From: Natronosalvus caseinilyticus
GTDB taxonomy: Archaea > Halobacteriota > Halobacteria > Halobacteriales > Natrialbaceae
Reading direction: 5' to 3'
DNA: 64,000 nucleotides
NCBI RefSeq assembly: GCF_017357105.1
Contig: NZ_CP071596.1
Span: 2,790,001 to 2,854,000, forward strand
Made by a program: the position numbers and the translations under genes
The notes under the pieces: generated by a model
The model's input: only the letters and a program-made list of their open reading frames with translations
The model's database searches: none
Told to the model about the DNA's origin: nothing
Shown here: in pieces, positions 1 through 9,017 of the stretch
How the letters are laid out: each line of letters opens with the position of its first letter
Position numbering within the stretch: the first letter of the stretch is position 1

Positions 1-797
1 TAGGCGGACTCGCCGCTCTCGACGACGCCGTTCATCACGGTGGGATCGGGACGCTCGTGGACGACGTGGGTGTCGGTCGCACCCGCGACACCCGCGACGA
101 CGGCGTACTCGTCGACGTACTCCTTCGCCACGGACTCCGGACAGAACACGAGGCCCGCGCTGCCGTCGGTGATCGGACAGAAGTCGTAGAGTCTGAGCGG
201 GTCGGCCACGATGGGCGACTCGAGGACGGTCTCTAAGCCCACTTCCTTCCGGAACTGGGCGTGGGGGTTGTCGACGCCGTTTTTGTGATTCTTGACGGCG
301 ACCTTCCCGAGGCTCTCCCGAGGCGCGTCGAAGCGCTCGAGGTAGTGACGGGCGGTCATCCCGGCGAAGGAGGGCAGGGTGACGCCGTGTTTGTACTCCT
401 CGGGGTGGGTGATCGAAGCGATGATGTCGGTCGACTCCCCGGTCGTGCGGTGGGTCATCTTCTCGCCGCCGACAAGGAGCGTCATCTCGCTGGCCCCGCT
501 GGCGACGGACTGCCAGGCGGCGTAGATGCCGGCCCCGCCGCTCGAGGAGGTCTGATCGACCCGCTGGGCGTACGCCGGCAGGAGGTCGAGGTCGTGAGCG
601 AGCATGTTCATGATGCCGCCCTGGCCCTCGAACTCGCCACTGGACATGTTCGCGACGTAGCAGTGCTCGACGTCGTCCGAGGCGACGCCGGCGTCCTCGA
701 GGGCGGCGATGCCGGCTTCGGCGAGGAGGTCGCGGATCCACGCCTCGCGCTGGCCGAACTGGGTCATCGACGCGCCGATGATCGCAACGCGTTCCAT
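1..797 (-). CDS. Thiolase-like protein (3' end beyond the window)
   Basis: This is the N-terminal ~265 residues of a thiolase-fold protein; the start is the ATG at 797 (MERVAIIGASMTQFG) and the rest runs off the left edge. Family features are the N-terminal IIGASMTQFG strand, the GGEKM segment and the DPLRLYDFCPITDGSAGLVF region typical of archaeal SCP2-type thiolases. Where thiolases carry the nucleophilic cysteine (CxSGG) this protein reads SSSGG, with Ser84 in the Cys position. Classical acetyl-CoA acetyltransferase activity is therefore doubtful. Cys-less thiolase-fold proteins are known that act as aldolases or acyl carriers, often with a DUF35 partner, which would lie outside the window if present. 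Confidence 0.8.
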   Translation of the reverse strand, partial: MERVAIIGASMTQFGQREAWIRDLLAEAGIAALEDAGVASDDVEHCYVANMSSGEFEGQGGIMNMLAHDLDLLPAYAQRVDQTSSSGGAGIYAAWQSVASGASEMTLLVGGEKMTHRTTGESTDIIASITHPEEYKHGVTLPSFAGMTARHYLERFDAPRESLGKVAVKNHKNGVDNPHAQFRKEVGLETVLESPIVADPLRLYDFCPITDGSAGLVFCPESVAKEYVDEYAVVAGVAGATDTHVVHERPDPTVMNGVVESGESA

Positions 798-924
798 GCT
801 CACACTGAGTCAGGTCACGCATTTATAGGGTGAGGATGTTGGCAGAATCGGTGTGAGTCGTTTCTGGATCAGCTGTCTATCTCCCCAGGCGGTGTTAGGA
901 TTGGTGTGCGAATTCGGCTATCGA

Positions 925-933
925 CTATAATTT
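925..933 (+). promoter_or_regulatory. TATA element of mgtE
   Basis: The sequence TATAATTTA is centred about 28 nt before the A of the mgtE start codon at 959. That spacing fits a haloarchaeal promoter making a leaderless transcript. No Shine-Dalgarno-like sequence precedes the ATG, which agrees. Confidence 0.55.
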
Positions 934-958
934 AGGGGTTGATCTGTACGCTCCGTGT

Positions 959-2218
959 ATGTCCCAGCAATCGACAGACGTTCAGGAGACGATTGCGATG
1001 TCTTCTTCGCCGTCTAATCCCTTTACCGCTCTGCCACGGACGGAGTGGCGGGACGTCTTCTTTGGACTTCCGGACGAGGTACAAGAAGTCCTCGTCGTGG
1101 ATATGAGTCGGTCGGAACTGGAGGCCTTTATCGACCGACTCGACCCAGACGAGGTGACCGAGGTTCTCAGATTCACCGATGAAGAGACGCGTGAGGCACT
1201 CCTCGCTACGCTCGATAACCAGCGCCGCGAGAAAATCGACTTTTTACTCTCGTTCGACCCAGAAAGTGCAGCTGGGCTGATGAGCCTCGATTACGTTACC
1301 GTCGACGAAACACGGCAATTCCCCGAAGTGACCGAGCGAGTTCGTCGATTCGAAGAGCGAACGGGACGTGTTCCGACGATTTTCGTTACCGCTGATGGTG
1401 AATTACAAGGTGAACTCCCCGGCGCGGCACTGTCGATAGCCGATACCGCCACCGAAACGGTTAGTGACTACGTACAGGAGACGCCGCACGTCCGCTACGA
1501 CCGCGATGACGAAGAGGTGATCGAGGTTTTCAAGCAAAACCGCGAGCGCGCCGTCGCCGTGCTCGATGAAGAGAACGACATTCTCGGAGTGATACACGCC
1601 GAGGACTTGTTGCAACTGCTCGAAGAGGCTCGAGGGGAAACGCTCTACGACTTCACTGGCGTCGCAGAAGAGGAGAGCGTCCTCGACGGTCCAGGAGCGA
1701 AGATACGGAGGCGGTACAAGTGGTTGATCCTCAACCTTGGAACCGCATTTATGGCTGCAGCGGTCGTTGGACTGTTCGAGTCCACCATTGCCGCCGTCGC
1801 TATTCTGGCAGCGTACATGCCAGTCGTTGCCGGGATGGGCGGGAACGCTGGGACGCAGGCGATGGCAGTCACCGTTCGCGGAATTTCACTCGGTGAGGTG
1901 TCACTCAACACCGGCAAGCGGGTGATCTTCAACGAAGTCGTTGCTGGTGCGGCCAACGGGTTCATTACCGGTGTGCTCGTGGCCGTGATCGCTATCGCCT
2001 TCTCGTTTGGCGAGTTCGGGCTCTTACTCGGGGCCGTCATTGGTGTCTCGATGGTGGCGAATCTCGTCATCGCGGGGTTTTTCGGAGCGTTAACCCCGCT
2101 GTTACTCGACCGAATCGGATACGATCCGGCCACGTCGGCGACGATCTTCATCACCACGGCAACCGACGTACTGGGCTTTTTCGTGTTCCTCGGATTGGCC
2201 CGAGCAATCCTATTATAA
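959..2218 (+). CDS. mgtE: MgtE-family magnesium transporter
   Basis: 419 aa, near the normal MgtE length. Residues ~25-105 form the N-terminal helical domain (EVLRFTDEETREALL, FDPESAAGLM). Residues ~108-230 form a CBS pair ending in IHAEDLLQLLEEA. Five hydrophobic segments follow from ~250. The family signature PVVAGMGGNAGTQ lies at 288-300 in the ion-pore region. MgtE is an inner-membrane Mg2+ channel whose cytosolic N and CBS domains sense Mg2+ and close the pore. The gene stands alone between an oppositely oriented thiolase-like gene and a degraded region, so it is probably expressed from its own promoter. Many haloarchaea have two adjacent MgtE halves; only one is here. Confidence 0.93.
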   Translation: MSQQSTDVQETIAMSSSPSNPFTALPRTEWRDVFFGLPDEVQEVLVVDMSRSELEAFIDRLDPDEVTEVLRFTDEETREALLATLDNQRREKIDFLLSFDPESAAGLMSLDYVTVDETRQFPEVTERVRRFEERTGRVPTIFVTADGELQGELPGAALSIADTATETVSDYVQETPHVRYDRDDEEVIEVFKQNRERAVAVLDEENDILGVIHAEDLLQLLEEARGETLYDFTGVAEEESVLDGPGAKIRRRYKWLILNLGTAFMAAAVVGLFESTIAAVAILAAYMPVVAGMGGNAGTQAMAVTVRGISLGEVSLNTGKRVIFNEVVAGAANGFITGVLVAVIAIAFSFGEFGLLLGAVIGVSMVANLVIAGFFGALTPLLLDRIGYDPATSATIFITTATDVLGFFVFLGLARAILL

Positions 2219-2269
2219 CTGCAGCCGAGTGAGCCCAAATCGGTGTTCCTGTAACCCACACCGAACCAA

Positions 2270-2500
2270 CCAATCGACGAGGAACTTGAGGCGTACCGCG
2301 ATGCACTCGTCGTCGACGGCATCCCCGAGATTGTGTTTGGATGTGAGGATGTGAGGATGTGAGGATATCGAGGCCGAATACGAACGCTCGAGCGAGCAGG
2401 ACATCGAGTGTACCCGGGAGCCGATGACCGCGGGAGACGTTACGATGTCGTCTTCGACGACACGTACGAGACCTCACACAGATCGTGCAGCAACGAGGTG
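2270..2500 (+). pseudogene. Remnant of a glyoxalase/VOC-superfamily gene
   Basis: The stretch reads as the C-terminal half of a VOC protein in broken frames. First comes ELEAYRDALVVDGIPEIVFG, then a stop inside a GGATGTGA tandem repeat (about 2338-2363). DIEAEYERSSEQDIECTREP follows, then a shift to VFDDT, then another to LTQIVQQ. Intact haloarchaeal VOC proteins have the same order (DALVDEGIPATVFGVDD, DIEAEYERL, VFDDTCGNLIQI). There is no start and several shifts, so no product is expected. The N-terminal half is missing; it may have been lost when the region downstream of mgtE rearranged. Confidence 0.6.
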
Positions 2501-2668
2501 AACGACGAGGCCAGGCTGACCACCGAAACCGAATACGGGACCTTCGCTCGGTAATAGTGAGCGCGTATTCCGCACTACAACGGTACAATACCGAACGCAG
2601 AAATTCGACCGGGCGAACGTTTCGTCTCGAGCCCGTGGCCGACGAGGATCTGTGCCGAACGGGGTCAG

Positions 2669-4009
2669 TCAGACCTCCGCCGCCTGGAGGTCGCTCGCTC
2701 GAGACCGGGCCTGGTCGATCACCGCGGGTCGGGCCAGGAAGGAGATCACGACGTCGTCGTCGCCGTAGGTCACGTCGTCGACGCTGGCGTGATCGTGGAT
2801 CCAGGAGACGAGGCTCATCGTGTCGTCGGTCATCGGCACGACGAGGCGCTCGCGTTCCCAGTCGGGGAGTTCTTCGTCGATCCGCTCGAGCAGGGCGTCC
2901 ACGTTGCTCCCCTCCTGGGCGCTGACGGCGACCGGGTTCGGCGCCAGTGCCGAGAGCGCCTCGCGTTTCTCGGCGAGTTCCTCGTCGCTCACGCGGTCGA
3001 TCTTGTTGAGGACGGTGACGATGGGCGCCTCGTTGCGCTCGTAGAGTGTGTCGTGGCTGGTGACGAGCTTCTCGTGAATCTCCTCGACGGGTTCGCTCAC
3101 GTCGACGACCAGTAAGACGAGGTCGGCCCGGTAGACCGAGTCCAGCGTCGACTTGAACGATTCGACGAGCCAGTGGGGGAGGTCGCTGATGAACCCGACC
3201 GTGTCGGTCACGAGCACGTTCCGGGGTTCGATGTCCGCCCGTCGGGTCGTCGTCCCGAGGGTCGTAAAGAGCTTGTCCTGGGACTCCGCCGTCGCGTCGA
3301 GGTCCGGGTGGAGGTCCTCGTTCTCCTCGACCTCGAGATCCCGCGCCAGGCGCCGGAGCAGGGTCGACTTCCCGGCGTTGGTGTACCCCGCCAGAGCGAC
3401 GAGGTCGAATCCGGAGTCGCGGCGGCGTTCGCGGCGCTGTTCCTCGGTCTGCTCGATCTGGTCCAGTTCGTCCCTGATCCGGCTGATCTGGTCTTTGATG
3501 TCCTGTTCGCGGCTCTCGTCGTACTCACCGAGCCCCATGAAGCCGGGGTGTTCGTCCCGTTTGGCGAGACTCGCCTTCGCCTCGACGCGCGGGAGTTCGT
3601 ACCGGAGTTCGGCGAGTTCGACCTGGAGCTGGGCCTTCCGGGTCTGAGCGCGCTGGCCGAAGATCTCGAGAATCAGGGTGAACCGGTCCATGACCGTGAC
3701 GCCTTCAGGCAGGAGCTGTCCGAGGTTGTACGTCTGGTAGGGCCCGAGCCGGTTGTCGAAGATGACCGTCTCGACGTCGGTTCGCCGGACCGCCTCCGCC
3801 AGCTCGTTCGCCTTCCCCTCGCCCAGCTGGAGAGCGGCATCCGCCGTCCTGGTCTGGGTGATTTCGTCGACGACGGTGTACCCGGCTGCGCGGGCGAGGT
3901 CCGAAATCTCCTCGGTGTCGGCCACGCCGGAGTCGACGCGTTTGGCGACGATCGCTCGTCCGCCCGTCGACGCGTCCGCACTCGTCCGTTCGTGTGTGCG
4001 TTCGTTCAT
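2669..4009 (-). CDS. hflX: HflX-type ribosome-associated GTPase
   Basis: 446 aa from the ATG at 4009 (MNERTHERTS). A more upstream start would add 32 low-complexity residues and is not favoured. The N-terminal HflX domain contains RLGPYQTYNLGQLLPEG and ILEIFGQRAQTRKAQLQVEL, the family hallmark, followed by a coiled region (REQDIKDQISRIRDELDQIE). The GTPase domain has G1 GYTNAGKSTL near residue 208, G3 DTVGF near 267 and G4 NKID near 333. HflX binds the 50S subunit and can split stalled or heat-damaged ribosomes. Divergent from the amidohydrolase gene across ~340 bp in which I see only CGAGCGAG-rich sequence. Confidence 0.93.
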   Translation of the reverse strand: MNERTHERTSADASTGGRAIVAKRVDSGVADTEEISDLARAAGYTVVDEITQTRTADAALQLGEGKANELAEAVRRTDVETVIFDNRLGPYQTYNLGQLLPEGVTVMDRFTLILEIFGQRAQTRKAQLQVELAELRYELPRVEAKASLAKRDEHPGFMGLGEYDESREQDIKDQISRIRDELDQIEQTEEQRRERRRDSGFDLVALAGYTNAGKSTLLRRLARDLEVEENEDLHPDLDATAESQDKLFTTLGTTTRRADIEPRNVLVTDTVGFISDLPHWLVESFKSTLDSVYRADLVLLVVDVSEPVEEIHEKLVTSHDTLYERNEAPIVTVLNKIDRVSDEELAEKREALSALAPNPVAVSAQEGSNVDALLERIDEELPDWERERLVVPMTDDTMSLVSWIHDHASVDDVTYGDDDVVISFLARPAVIDQARSRASDLQAAEV

Positions 4010-4350
4010 ACAAGTAGCTGATCGTGGTCGATAGGGGTGTCGACGCGCTTTGAGCGGTCGATCGGTTGCTCGGACGGACGCAGGAATGAGCGCTCGGACT
4101 GACACTCGAGCGAGCAGTCGAGCGAGCGCGCAAGAGAACGCTCACGAACGCTGGCGACGGAGGCGTGCCTCGAGGCGCCGTCTCTCGAATCCGCCCAGTA
4201 TCTGACCACGTCAGGGATGCCGGCCGGTCACCTCGGTTAGCTGGTCGCGAATCATACCTCACCTACGTCGGGAAGGGTCTTGAATGCGGTGGCGCTCGCC
4301 CGTCAGCGCGAACCGGCGTCGTTTTTACGGCCGCGGGCGGAAAGTCGGGT

Positions 4351-5232
4351 ATGACGCTTCCGGCAGTACTCGAGGCCGCCGACGGGCCGCGAGCGATCGA
4401 CACCCACGCCCACCAGCCGACCAGCGAGTTCCTCCACGACGCGGGCGGGGAGATGATGCGCGACGCGGCCGACCGCTTCGGAGCCGACCTCGAGACCGAC
4501 ACCTACGAGCACATGGTCGAGGAGTACCGCGAGGCGGGCGTCGGACGGACGGTCCTCCTCGGGTGGGACGCCGAGACCAACACCGGCAATCCGCCGGTGC
4601 CCAACGACTACGTCGCCGAGGTTCGGGACACGTACTCGGACTTCTTCGTCGGGTTCGGCTCGGTCGACCCGCTCAAGGACGACTGCGTCGAGGAGTCGAT
4701 CCGCTGCGTCGAGGACCTCGACCTCTCCGGATTCAAGTTCCAGCAGATCGCCCAGGGCTTCGACCCCTCCGACCCCGAACACGAGGAGCTGTGGGCGACC
4801 ATCGAGGACCTGGGCGTGCCGGTGGTCTTCCACGGCGGAAACTCGACGCTGGGGGCCTGTTCGCCTGGCGGCCGCGGCCTCAAGATCAAGTACGGCAACC
4901 CCATGCTGATCGACGACGTGGCGGCGAACTACCCCGACCTCCAGATCCTGATTGCCCACCCGGCGTTCCCCTGGGAACAGGAACAACTGGCTATCTGCCA
5001 GCAGAAGGGCAACGTCTACATGGACCTCTCGGGGTGGATGCCTCGCTACATCGACGACCAGGTGCTCCACTACGCGAAGTCCCTGCTGAAGGACAAGGTT
5101 ATGTTCGGCACCGACTACCCGATGCTCGAGCCCAAGCCCTGGCTCGAGCAGTTCGCCGAACTCGACTTCCCCGAAGACGTGCAGCGAAAACTCCTCTGGG
5201 AGAACGCCGAGTCGTTCCTGGGTCTCGAGTGA
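4351..5232 (+). CDS. Amidohydrolase-family (TIM-barrel) metal-dependent hydrolase
   Basis: 293 aa. The ATG at 4351 is chosen because the first metal-binding motif AIDTHAHQP lies ~15 residues in, as usual for amidohydrolase_2 (ACMSD-like) proteins, and upstream in-frame sequence is not family-like. Other metal or active-site motifs are VVFHGGN (~160), IAHPAFPWEQEQ (~202) and MFGTDYPML (~251), which supplies the C-terminal Asp. This subclass includes decarboxylases and hydrolases of aromatic or cyclic acids; the substrate cannot be read from sequence. No operon partner is evident. Confidence 0.85.
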   Translation: MTLPAVLEAADGPRAIDTHAHQPTSEFLHDAGGEMMRDAADRFGADLETDTYEHMVEEYREAGVGRTVLLGWDAETNTGNPPVPNDYVAEVRDTYSDFFVGFGSVDPLKDDCVEESIRCVEDLDLSGFKFQQIAQGFDPSDPEHEELWATIEDLGVPVVFHGGNSTLGACSPGGRGLKIKYGNPMLIDDVAANYPDLQILIAHPAFPWEQEQLAICQQKGNVYMDLSGWMPRYIDDQVLHYAKSLLKDKVMFGTDYPMLEPKPWLEQFAELDFPEDVQRKLLWENAESFLGLE

Positions 5233-5296
5233 GCGACCGGAGTCTCGAACTGAGAACGAAGGCAACTGTTGTATGTGCGTCTCGAGTACGTGTGCT

Positions 5297-5587
5297 ATGT
5301 CCGTGTCGTACCGCTCGTTCAGCCGTTCGGTCGACCCCTCGTTCGGCCATCCGGTCGGCCGCTGGCTCGAGCACGCCCCCGCGACCATCCCCGGCCCGCC
5401 GGAACTCGAGATCGCCCTCTTCGTCCTGGTGGCAATGGTCGTTATTCCGGCGATCATGCTCGGCCTCGTTCTGTTGATCGTCCGACGACGAGCCCCGGGA
5501 CTCGAGGAGATTCAGGCGTCGATCGACGCCGAATCAGACCACTCCGAGAGCGATACTGACAGCGAACGGGAGTACGAACGGGAGTAG
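5297..5587 (+). CDS. Small single-span membrane protein
   Basis: 96 aa from the ATG at 5297; an in-frame ATG at 5273 is possible. The central residues ~38-65 are strongly hydrophobic (IALFVLVAMVVIPAIMLGLV) and are followed by RRR, implying a cytosolic C-terminus by the positive-inside rule. The tail is acidic and serine-rich (SDHSESDTDSERE), typical of a soluble haloarchaeal tail. I do not recognise the family. It follows the amidohydrolase by 64 bp in the same direction and could be read through from it. Confidence 0.6.
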   Translation: MSVSYRSFSRSVDPSFGHPVGRWLEHAPATIPGPPELEIALFVLVAMVVIPAIMLGLVLLIVRRRAPGLEEIQASIDAESDHSESDTDSEREYERE

Positions 5588-5671
5588 TCCCGGGATGGGG
5601 GCGTCGGCGTAGTCACCCCTCCGATTCGTCCCCGACGTATTCGTCCTCGTCGTAGCGGAGTTCGGACGGGA

Positions 5672-6487
5672 TCACACCGCCAGGACGGTATCGACGACCA
5701 GCATCACCGAAAATCCGGCGAGAAACGCCATCGTCGCCGTATCCGCGTAGCCGTGGCCGTGACTCGAGGGGATGAGTTCGCGGAACACGACCGCGATCAT
5801 CGCGCCAGCGGCGAAGCCCGCTGCGATCGGGAAGATACCAGTGACGAACGCCACGAGGGCGAAGCCGACCGCGGCTGCGATCGGTTCGGGGAGGCCGCCC
5901 GAGAGCGTGGTGTAGAGAATCGTCTTCGGCGTGGAGACGCCGGCTCTGATGGCCGGAATCGCCATCGCGAATCCGTCGGGGACATTCTGGACGGCGATGG
6001 CCGTGGCGATTGCGAGACCGAGTCCCGCCTCGCCGCTGGCGAAGGCGATGCCCACGGCGAGTCCTTCGGGGACGTTGTGGATCGTGACGGTGGCGCCGAC
6101 GAGCAATGCCCGCCGCCGGTTGTCGTCCATCGCCGCCCGTTCGGCCGCGGCCTCGTCGCTCTGGAGCAGGGCGATTCCCTCCATTCCGCTGGCTTCGTCC
6201 CGGAACCCAGTGTTTACGTGGAGGTGGGGAAGTGCGGCATTGACGGCGAGCAAGAAGACCCCGCCGGCGACGATGCCGGTGACGACCTCGAGCGGCGAAC
6301 CGAGGTTGAGGCCGGGGATGATCAGCGCGAAGACGGCCGCGCCGACCATGACGCCGGCGGCGAATCCCAGCGAACTGTCGTAGACGCTGTGGCTCACCCG
6401 GTCAGTGTAGATCGTCGGCAGGGCACCGATTCCGGTCGCACAGCCGGCGAGCGTTGCGATTACGAGGACCTCGGAGAGCGTCGACAT
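5672..6487 (-). CDS. ZIP-family divalent metal (zinc) transporter
   Basis: 271 aa with about eight hydrophobic helices. The ZIP metal-binding helices are explicit: HNVPEGLAVG near residue 136, QNVPDGFAMA near 166 and GGLPEPIAAA near 196. The latter two carry the N/D/E ligands of the M1/M2 sites. A loop (~78-110) holds HLHVN and an acidic stretch, often a metal-sensing loop. ZIP proteins import Zn2+ (also Fe2+ or Mn2+) down a gradient. The downstream DUF502 gene is in the same direction, 30 bp upstream of this start, so the two may be cotranscribed. Confidence 0.9.
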   Translation of the reverse strand: MSTLSEVLVIATLAGCATGIGALPTIYTDRVSHSVYDSSLGFAAGVMVGAAVFALIIPGLNLGSPLEVVTGIVAGGVFLLAVNAALPHLHVNTGFRDEASGMEGIALLQSDEAAAERAAMDDNRRRALLVGATVTIHNVPEGLAVGIAFASGEAGLGLAIATAIAVQNVPDGFAMAIPAIRAGVSTPKTILYTTLSGGLPEPIAAAVGFALVAFVTGIFPIAAGFAAGAMIAVVFRELIPSSHGHGYADTATMAFLAGFSVMLVVDTVLAV

Positions 6488-6517
6488 AGGTGTGATCTGT
6501 CCGGAATCGGCTCGGTT

Positions 6518-7234
6518 TCAGTCGTTCGCCTCGGACGGTTGGTCGGAGTCGGGCTCGAAGTGCTGTGCGACGCGCTCGTCGACGACGTCGATGGAGATGC
6601 CGGCGTCCATGCCTCGATCAGCGTCGCCGAACCCGGCGCTGAGCACCCGGGTCAGGGCGTCTTCGACGTCCTCGTCGAGTTCGGTGATACGGTCTGTTTC
6701 GACCTCGATGACGAATCCCGTCGTGATGTTTGGCGACGTCGGCAAGAAGAGTACTTCGCGGCCGTCGTCGGCCGTTTTTCCGGTCTTGAACGCCGTCATT
6801 CGCGCCCCGTTCCAGGTCTCGATCTTGACAGGCTTTTGCAGCGATTCCTGCTCCCCGAAGGCGGTTTCGGCAGCCATCTTGGAAGCGTTGTAGACGACCC
6901 GGAGGCCAGGCACGCGGTTGGCGACGTTGTCCAGGACGCGTTCGACCAGGCCGCCGATCGTCGTTCGCATCAGGTACCCCATCGAGAGCGTGAGGATGAT
7001 GAGCACCGTGAGGACGATGACGACCCGCAGGAACTGTGCGACCTGTTCGCGGGTTCGGGCCGCACCCTCGAACGCGCCGTCCGGAATGAGCCATCGGAGC
7101 ACGTTGGCGTCCAGGATCAACTCCGGGGTGACCCCCGCGATGATCCCGTAGAGCCAGTAGAGGAGGTAGAGGGTGATGAGAATGGGACCGAGAACGACGA
7201 GGCCGCTCGCAAAGTCCCGCTTCCACGAGGTCAT
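6518..7234 (-). CDS. DUF502-family membrane protein
   Basis: 238 aa. Two transmembrane segments lie at ~14-38 (GLVVLGPILITLYLLYWLYG) and ~62-86 (LRVVIVLTVLIILTLSMGYL). They are followed by a soluble domain with the DUF502 pattern: VERVLDNVANRVPGLRVVYN, ASKMAAETAFG, then VLFLPTSPNITTGFVIEV. The family is widespread and of unknown molecular function. The very short TAT-rich gap to the ZIP gene suggests cotranscription with it (DUF502 first). Confidence 0.88.
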   Translation of the reverse strand: MTSWKRDFASGLVVLGPILITLYLLYWLYGIIAGVTPELILDANVLRWLIPDGAFEGAARTREQVAQFLRVVIVLTVLIILTLSMGYLMRTTIGGLVERVLDNVANRVPGLRVVYNASKMAAETAFGEQESLQKPVKIETWNGARMTAFKTGKTADDGREVLFLPTSPNITTGFVIEVETDRITELDEDVEDALTRVLSAGFGDADRGMDAGISIDVVDERVAQHFEPDSDQPSEAND

Positions 7235-7273
7235 GTGCTGTGGGTCACACTACGGGGTTATCAGCCCTTCCCT

Positions 7274-8110
7274 TTACCGGTCGAGGATCGCCCGCAGGGC
7301 GAAAAACAGGTTCTCCTTGCGTTCCATGACCCGTCGGTAGAAGTACGATTTCCACCGGCCGCCGTAGGGAACGTACTGCCACATCTCGTACTCTGCGGCG
7401 AGTTCCTCCTGGGCATCCTCGCGAACGCCCATGAGCATCTGGAGTTCGAAGTCGGTCCCGTACTCCTCGTGGAGGTCGATGGCGTAGTCGATCATCTCGG
7501 GGTCGTGACTGCCGACGGCGACCCCGTCCTCGAAGTGCTCGAAGGCGTACTCGAGCAACTCTCGGTAGGCGCGGTTGACGGCCGCTTTATCTTTGTAGGC
7601 GATTTCGGCCGGTTCGTCGTAAGCCCCCTTGACGAACCGGACCTTGCCTGGCAAGTCGGCGAGTCGCTCGACGTCCTCGCGAGTCCGTCTGAGGTTGGCT
7701 TGCACGCAGACACCGACGTTGCCGTCGTAGGTCGTCGTCATCGCCTCGAAGGCGTCGAGGGTGACGTCGGTCGTCGTGTGATCTTCCATGTCGATCCAGA
7801 CGAACACGTCTCGATCTGTGGCCTCCGCGACGATTTCCTCGAGGAGGTCGCGAAAGACGTCTTCGCCCACGTCGAGGCCGATCTGGGAGGGTTTCACCGA
7901 GATGCAGGCCTCGAGGTTCGAGTCGCCGATGTCCGCGACGAGCGATCGGTATTCGGCCGCGTCGGCCGCCGCCGGCGACCGGGAGTCGTAGTGTTCGCCG
8001 AGCAGGTTGACGATAGCGTTGATGTTCCGGTCGTTCAGGGTCCGTACGTGCTCGAGGGCCGTCGCGGGTGACTCCCCGGCGACGAACCGATTTGCGATGG
8101 GCGGGATCAT
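7274..8110 (-). CDS. Proline dehydrogenase
   Basis: 278 aa, the size of monofunctional PutA/PRODH TIM barrels of archaea. Diagnostic segments are NLLGEHY (~36), ISVKPSQIG (~72), FVWIDMEDHTTTDVTLDAF (~105), VQANLRRTREDVERL (~136), VRFVKGAYDEP (~157), GSHDPEMI (~203) and FELQMLMGVR (~222). The C-terminal YVPYGGRWKSYFYRRVMER binds FAD and substrate in this family. The enzyme oxidises L-proline to pyrroline-5-carboxylate with FAD, passing electrons to the quinone pool at the membrane. It stands alone; the P5C dehydrogenase is not in the window. Confidence 0.92.
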   Translation of the reverse strand: MIPPIANRFVAGESPATALEHVRTLNDRNINAIVNLLGEHYDSRSPAAADAAEYRSLVADIGDSNLEACISVKPSQIGLDVGEDVFRDLLEEIVAEATDRDVFVWIDMEDHTTTDVTLDAFEAMTTTYDGNVGVCVQANLRRTREDVERLADLPGKVRFVKGAYDEPAEIAYKDKAAVNRAYRELLEYAFEHFEDGVAVGSHDPEMIDYAIDLHEEYGTDFELQMLMGVREDAQEELAAEYEMWQYVPYGGRWKSYFYRRVMERKENLFFALRAILDR

Positions 8111-8280
8111 AATCGAACGTGGGTCCCCCTCTTATTTGGCAGTTTGTGATTCGTCTTCGTTGAGGAATCGTCGTCCGCGACCGTTATCGACGTGTCTTCG
8201 ACCGTCATCGGTCATCGACGCCTCCAATCGACGGTCGAGAACCACCAGCGGTTAAGAGCCACCGGCACATCGAGGGTGAC

Positions 8281-8826
8281 ATGGCAGTACTCGAGACGGT
8301 CGTCGTCGCGTTCTGGGCGATGGTGCCCGCCTACGTGCCGAACAACGCGGCGGTGCTCGCAGGCGGCGGTCGGCCGATCGACGGCGGTCGAACTCTCAAC
8401 AGTAAGCGACTACTGGGCGACGGCAAGACCTGGCGGGGAACGGCAGTGGGGACGACGATTGGCCTGATCCTGGCGGCGGTGTTGACGCTATTCGCCGGTG
8501 ACGCGAGCGATGCTCTCGGCTTCGAGGTGCCGACGTTCACGCCGCTCGCGGCGCTCGGGCTCGCCGGCGGGGCGATGCTCGGGGACATTCTCGCGTCGTT
8601 TCTCAAGCGGCGAACCGGCCGCGACCGTGGGGCGATGTTTCCCGTCCTCGACCAGCTCGACTTCGTCGTCGTCTCGCTTCCGGTGACGGCCCTGCTCGCG
8701 ACCGACTGGTTTCTGACCTGGTTCACCGGGGAGGTCATCCTCGTCGTCGTCGTCATCACGCCGCTGTTGCACGTCTCGACGAACATGATCGCGTACAGGC
8801 TCGGGTTAAAGGACGAGCCCTGGTAG
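8281..8826 (+). CDS. carS: CDP-archaeol synthase CarS
   Basis: 181 aa integral membrane protein. The family motifs are [15 protein letters not shown] (~17-31), [15 protein letters not shown] (~45-59), [21 protein letters not shown] (~97-117, the catalytic loop) and PVLDQLDF (~120). CarS transfers CMP from CTP to unsaturated archaetidic acid, giving CDP-archaeol, the activated precursor for archaeal phospholipid head groups. Its presence is firm evidence that the host is archaeal. Confidence 0.96.
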   Translation: MAVLETVVVAFWAMVPAYVPNNAAVLAGGGRPIDGGRTLNSKRLLGDGKTWRGTAVGTTIGLILAAVLTLFAGDASDALGFEVPTFTPLAALGLAGGAMLGDILASFLKRRTGRDRGAMFPVLDQLDFVVVSLPVTALLATDWFLTWFTGEVILVVVVITPLLHVSTNMIAYRLGLKDEPW

Positions 8827-9017
8827 GGTCGCGTCTCGCTCTGCGAGTCGGCCGCTCGAGTGCTGGCCTCGAGTTTCGACCCCGCGAGCCGACGTCGGGT
8901 ACCAACCTCGAACACGCTCCCCAGTCTCCGGACGCGCATCCGAATTCGAGTCCCAGTTCCTTCGACGCCGAGCGCGCATCACATCGTTTATCTCGATTCG
9001 CCGCCCCACTGTCGCCA

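Noticed and set aside
5753-8071. Very long open frame on the + strand (772 codons)
   Set aside because: It lies antisense to the ZIP, DUF502 and proline dehydrogenase genes, all with clear motifs; GC-rich haloarchaeal DNA often leaves long antisense frames open.
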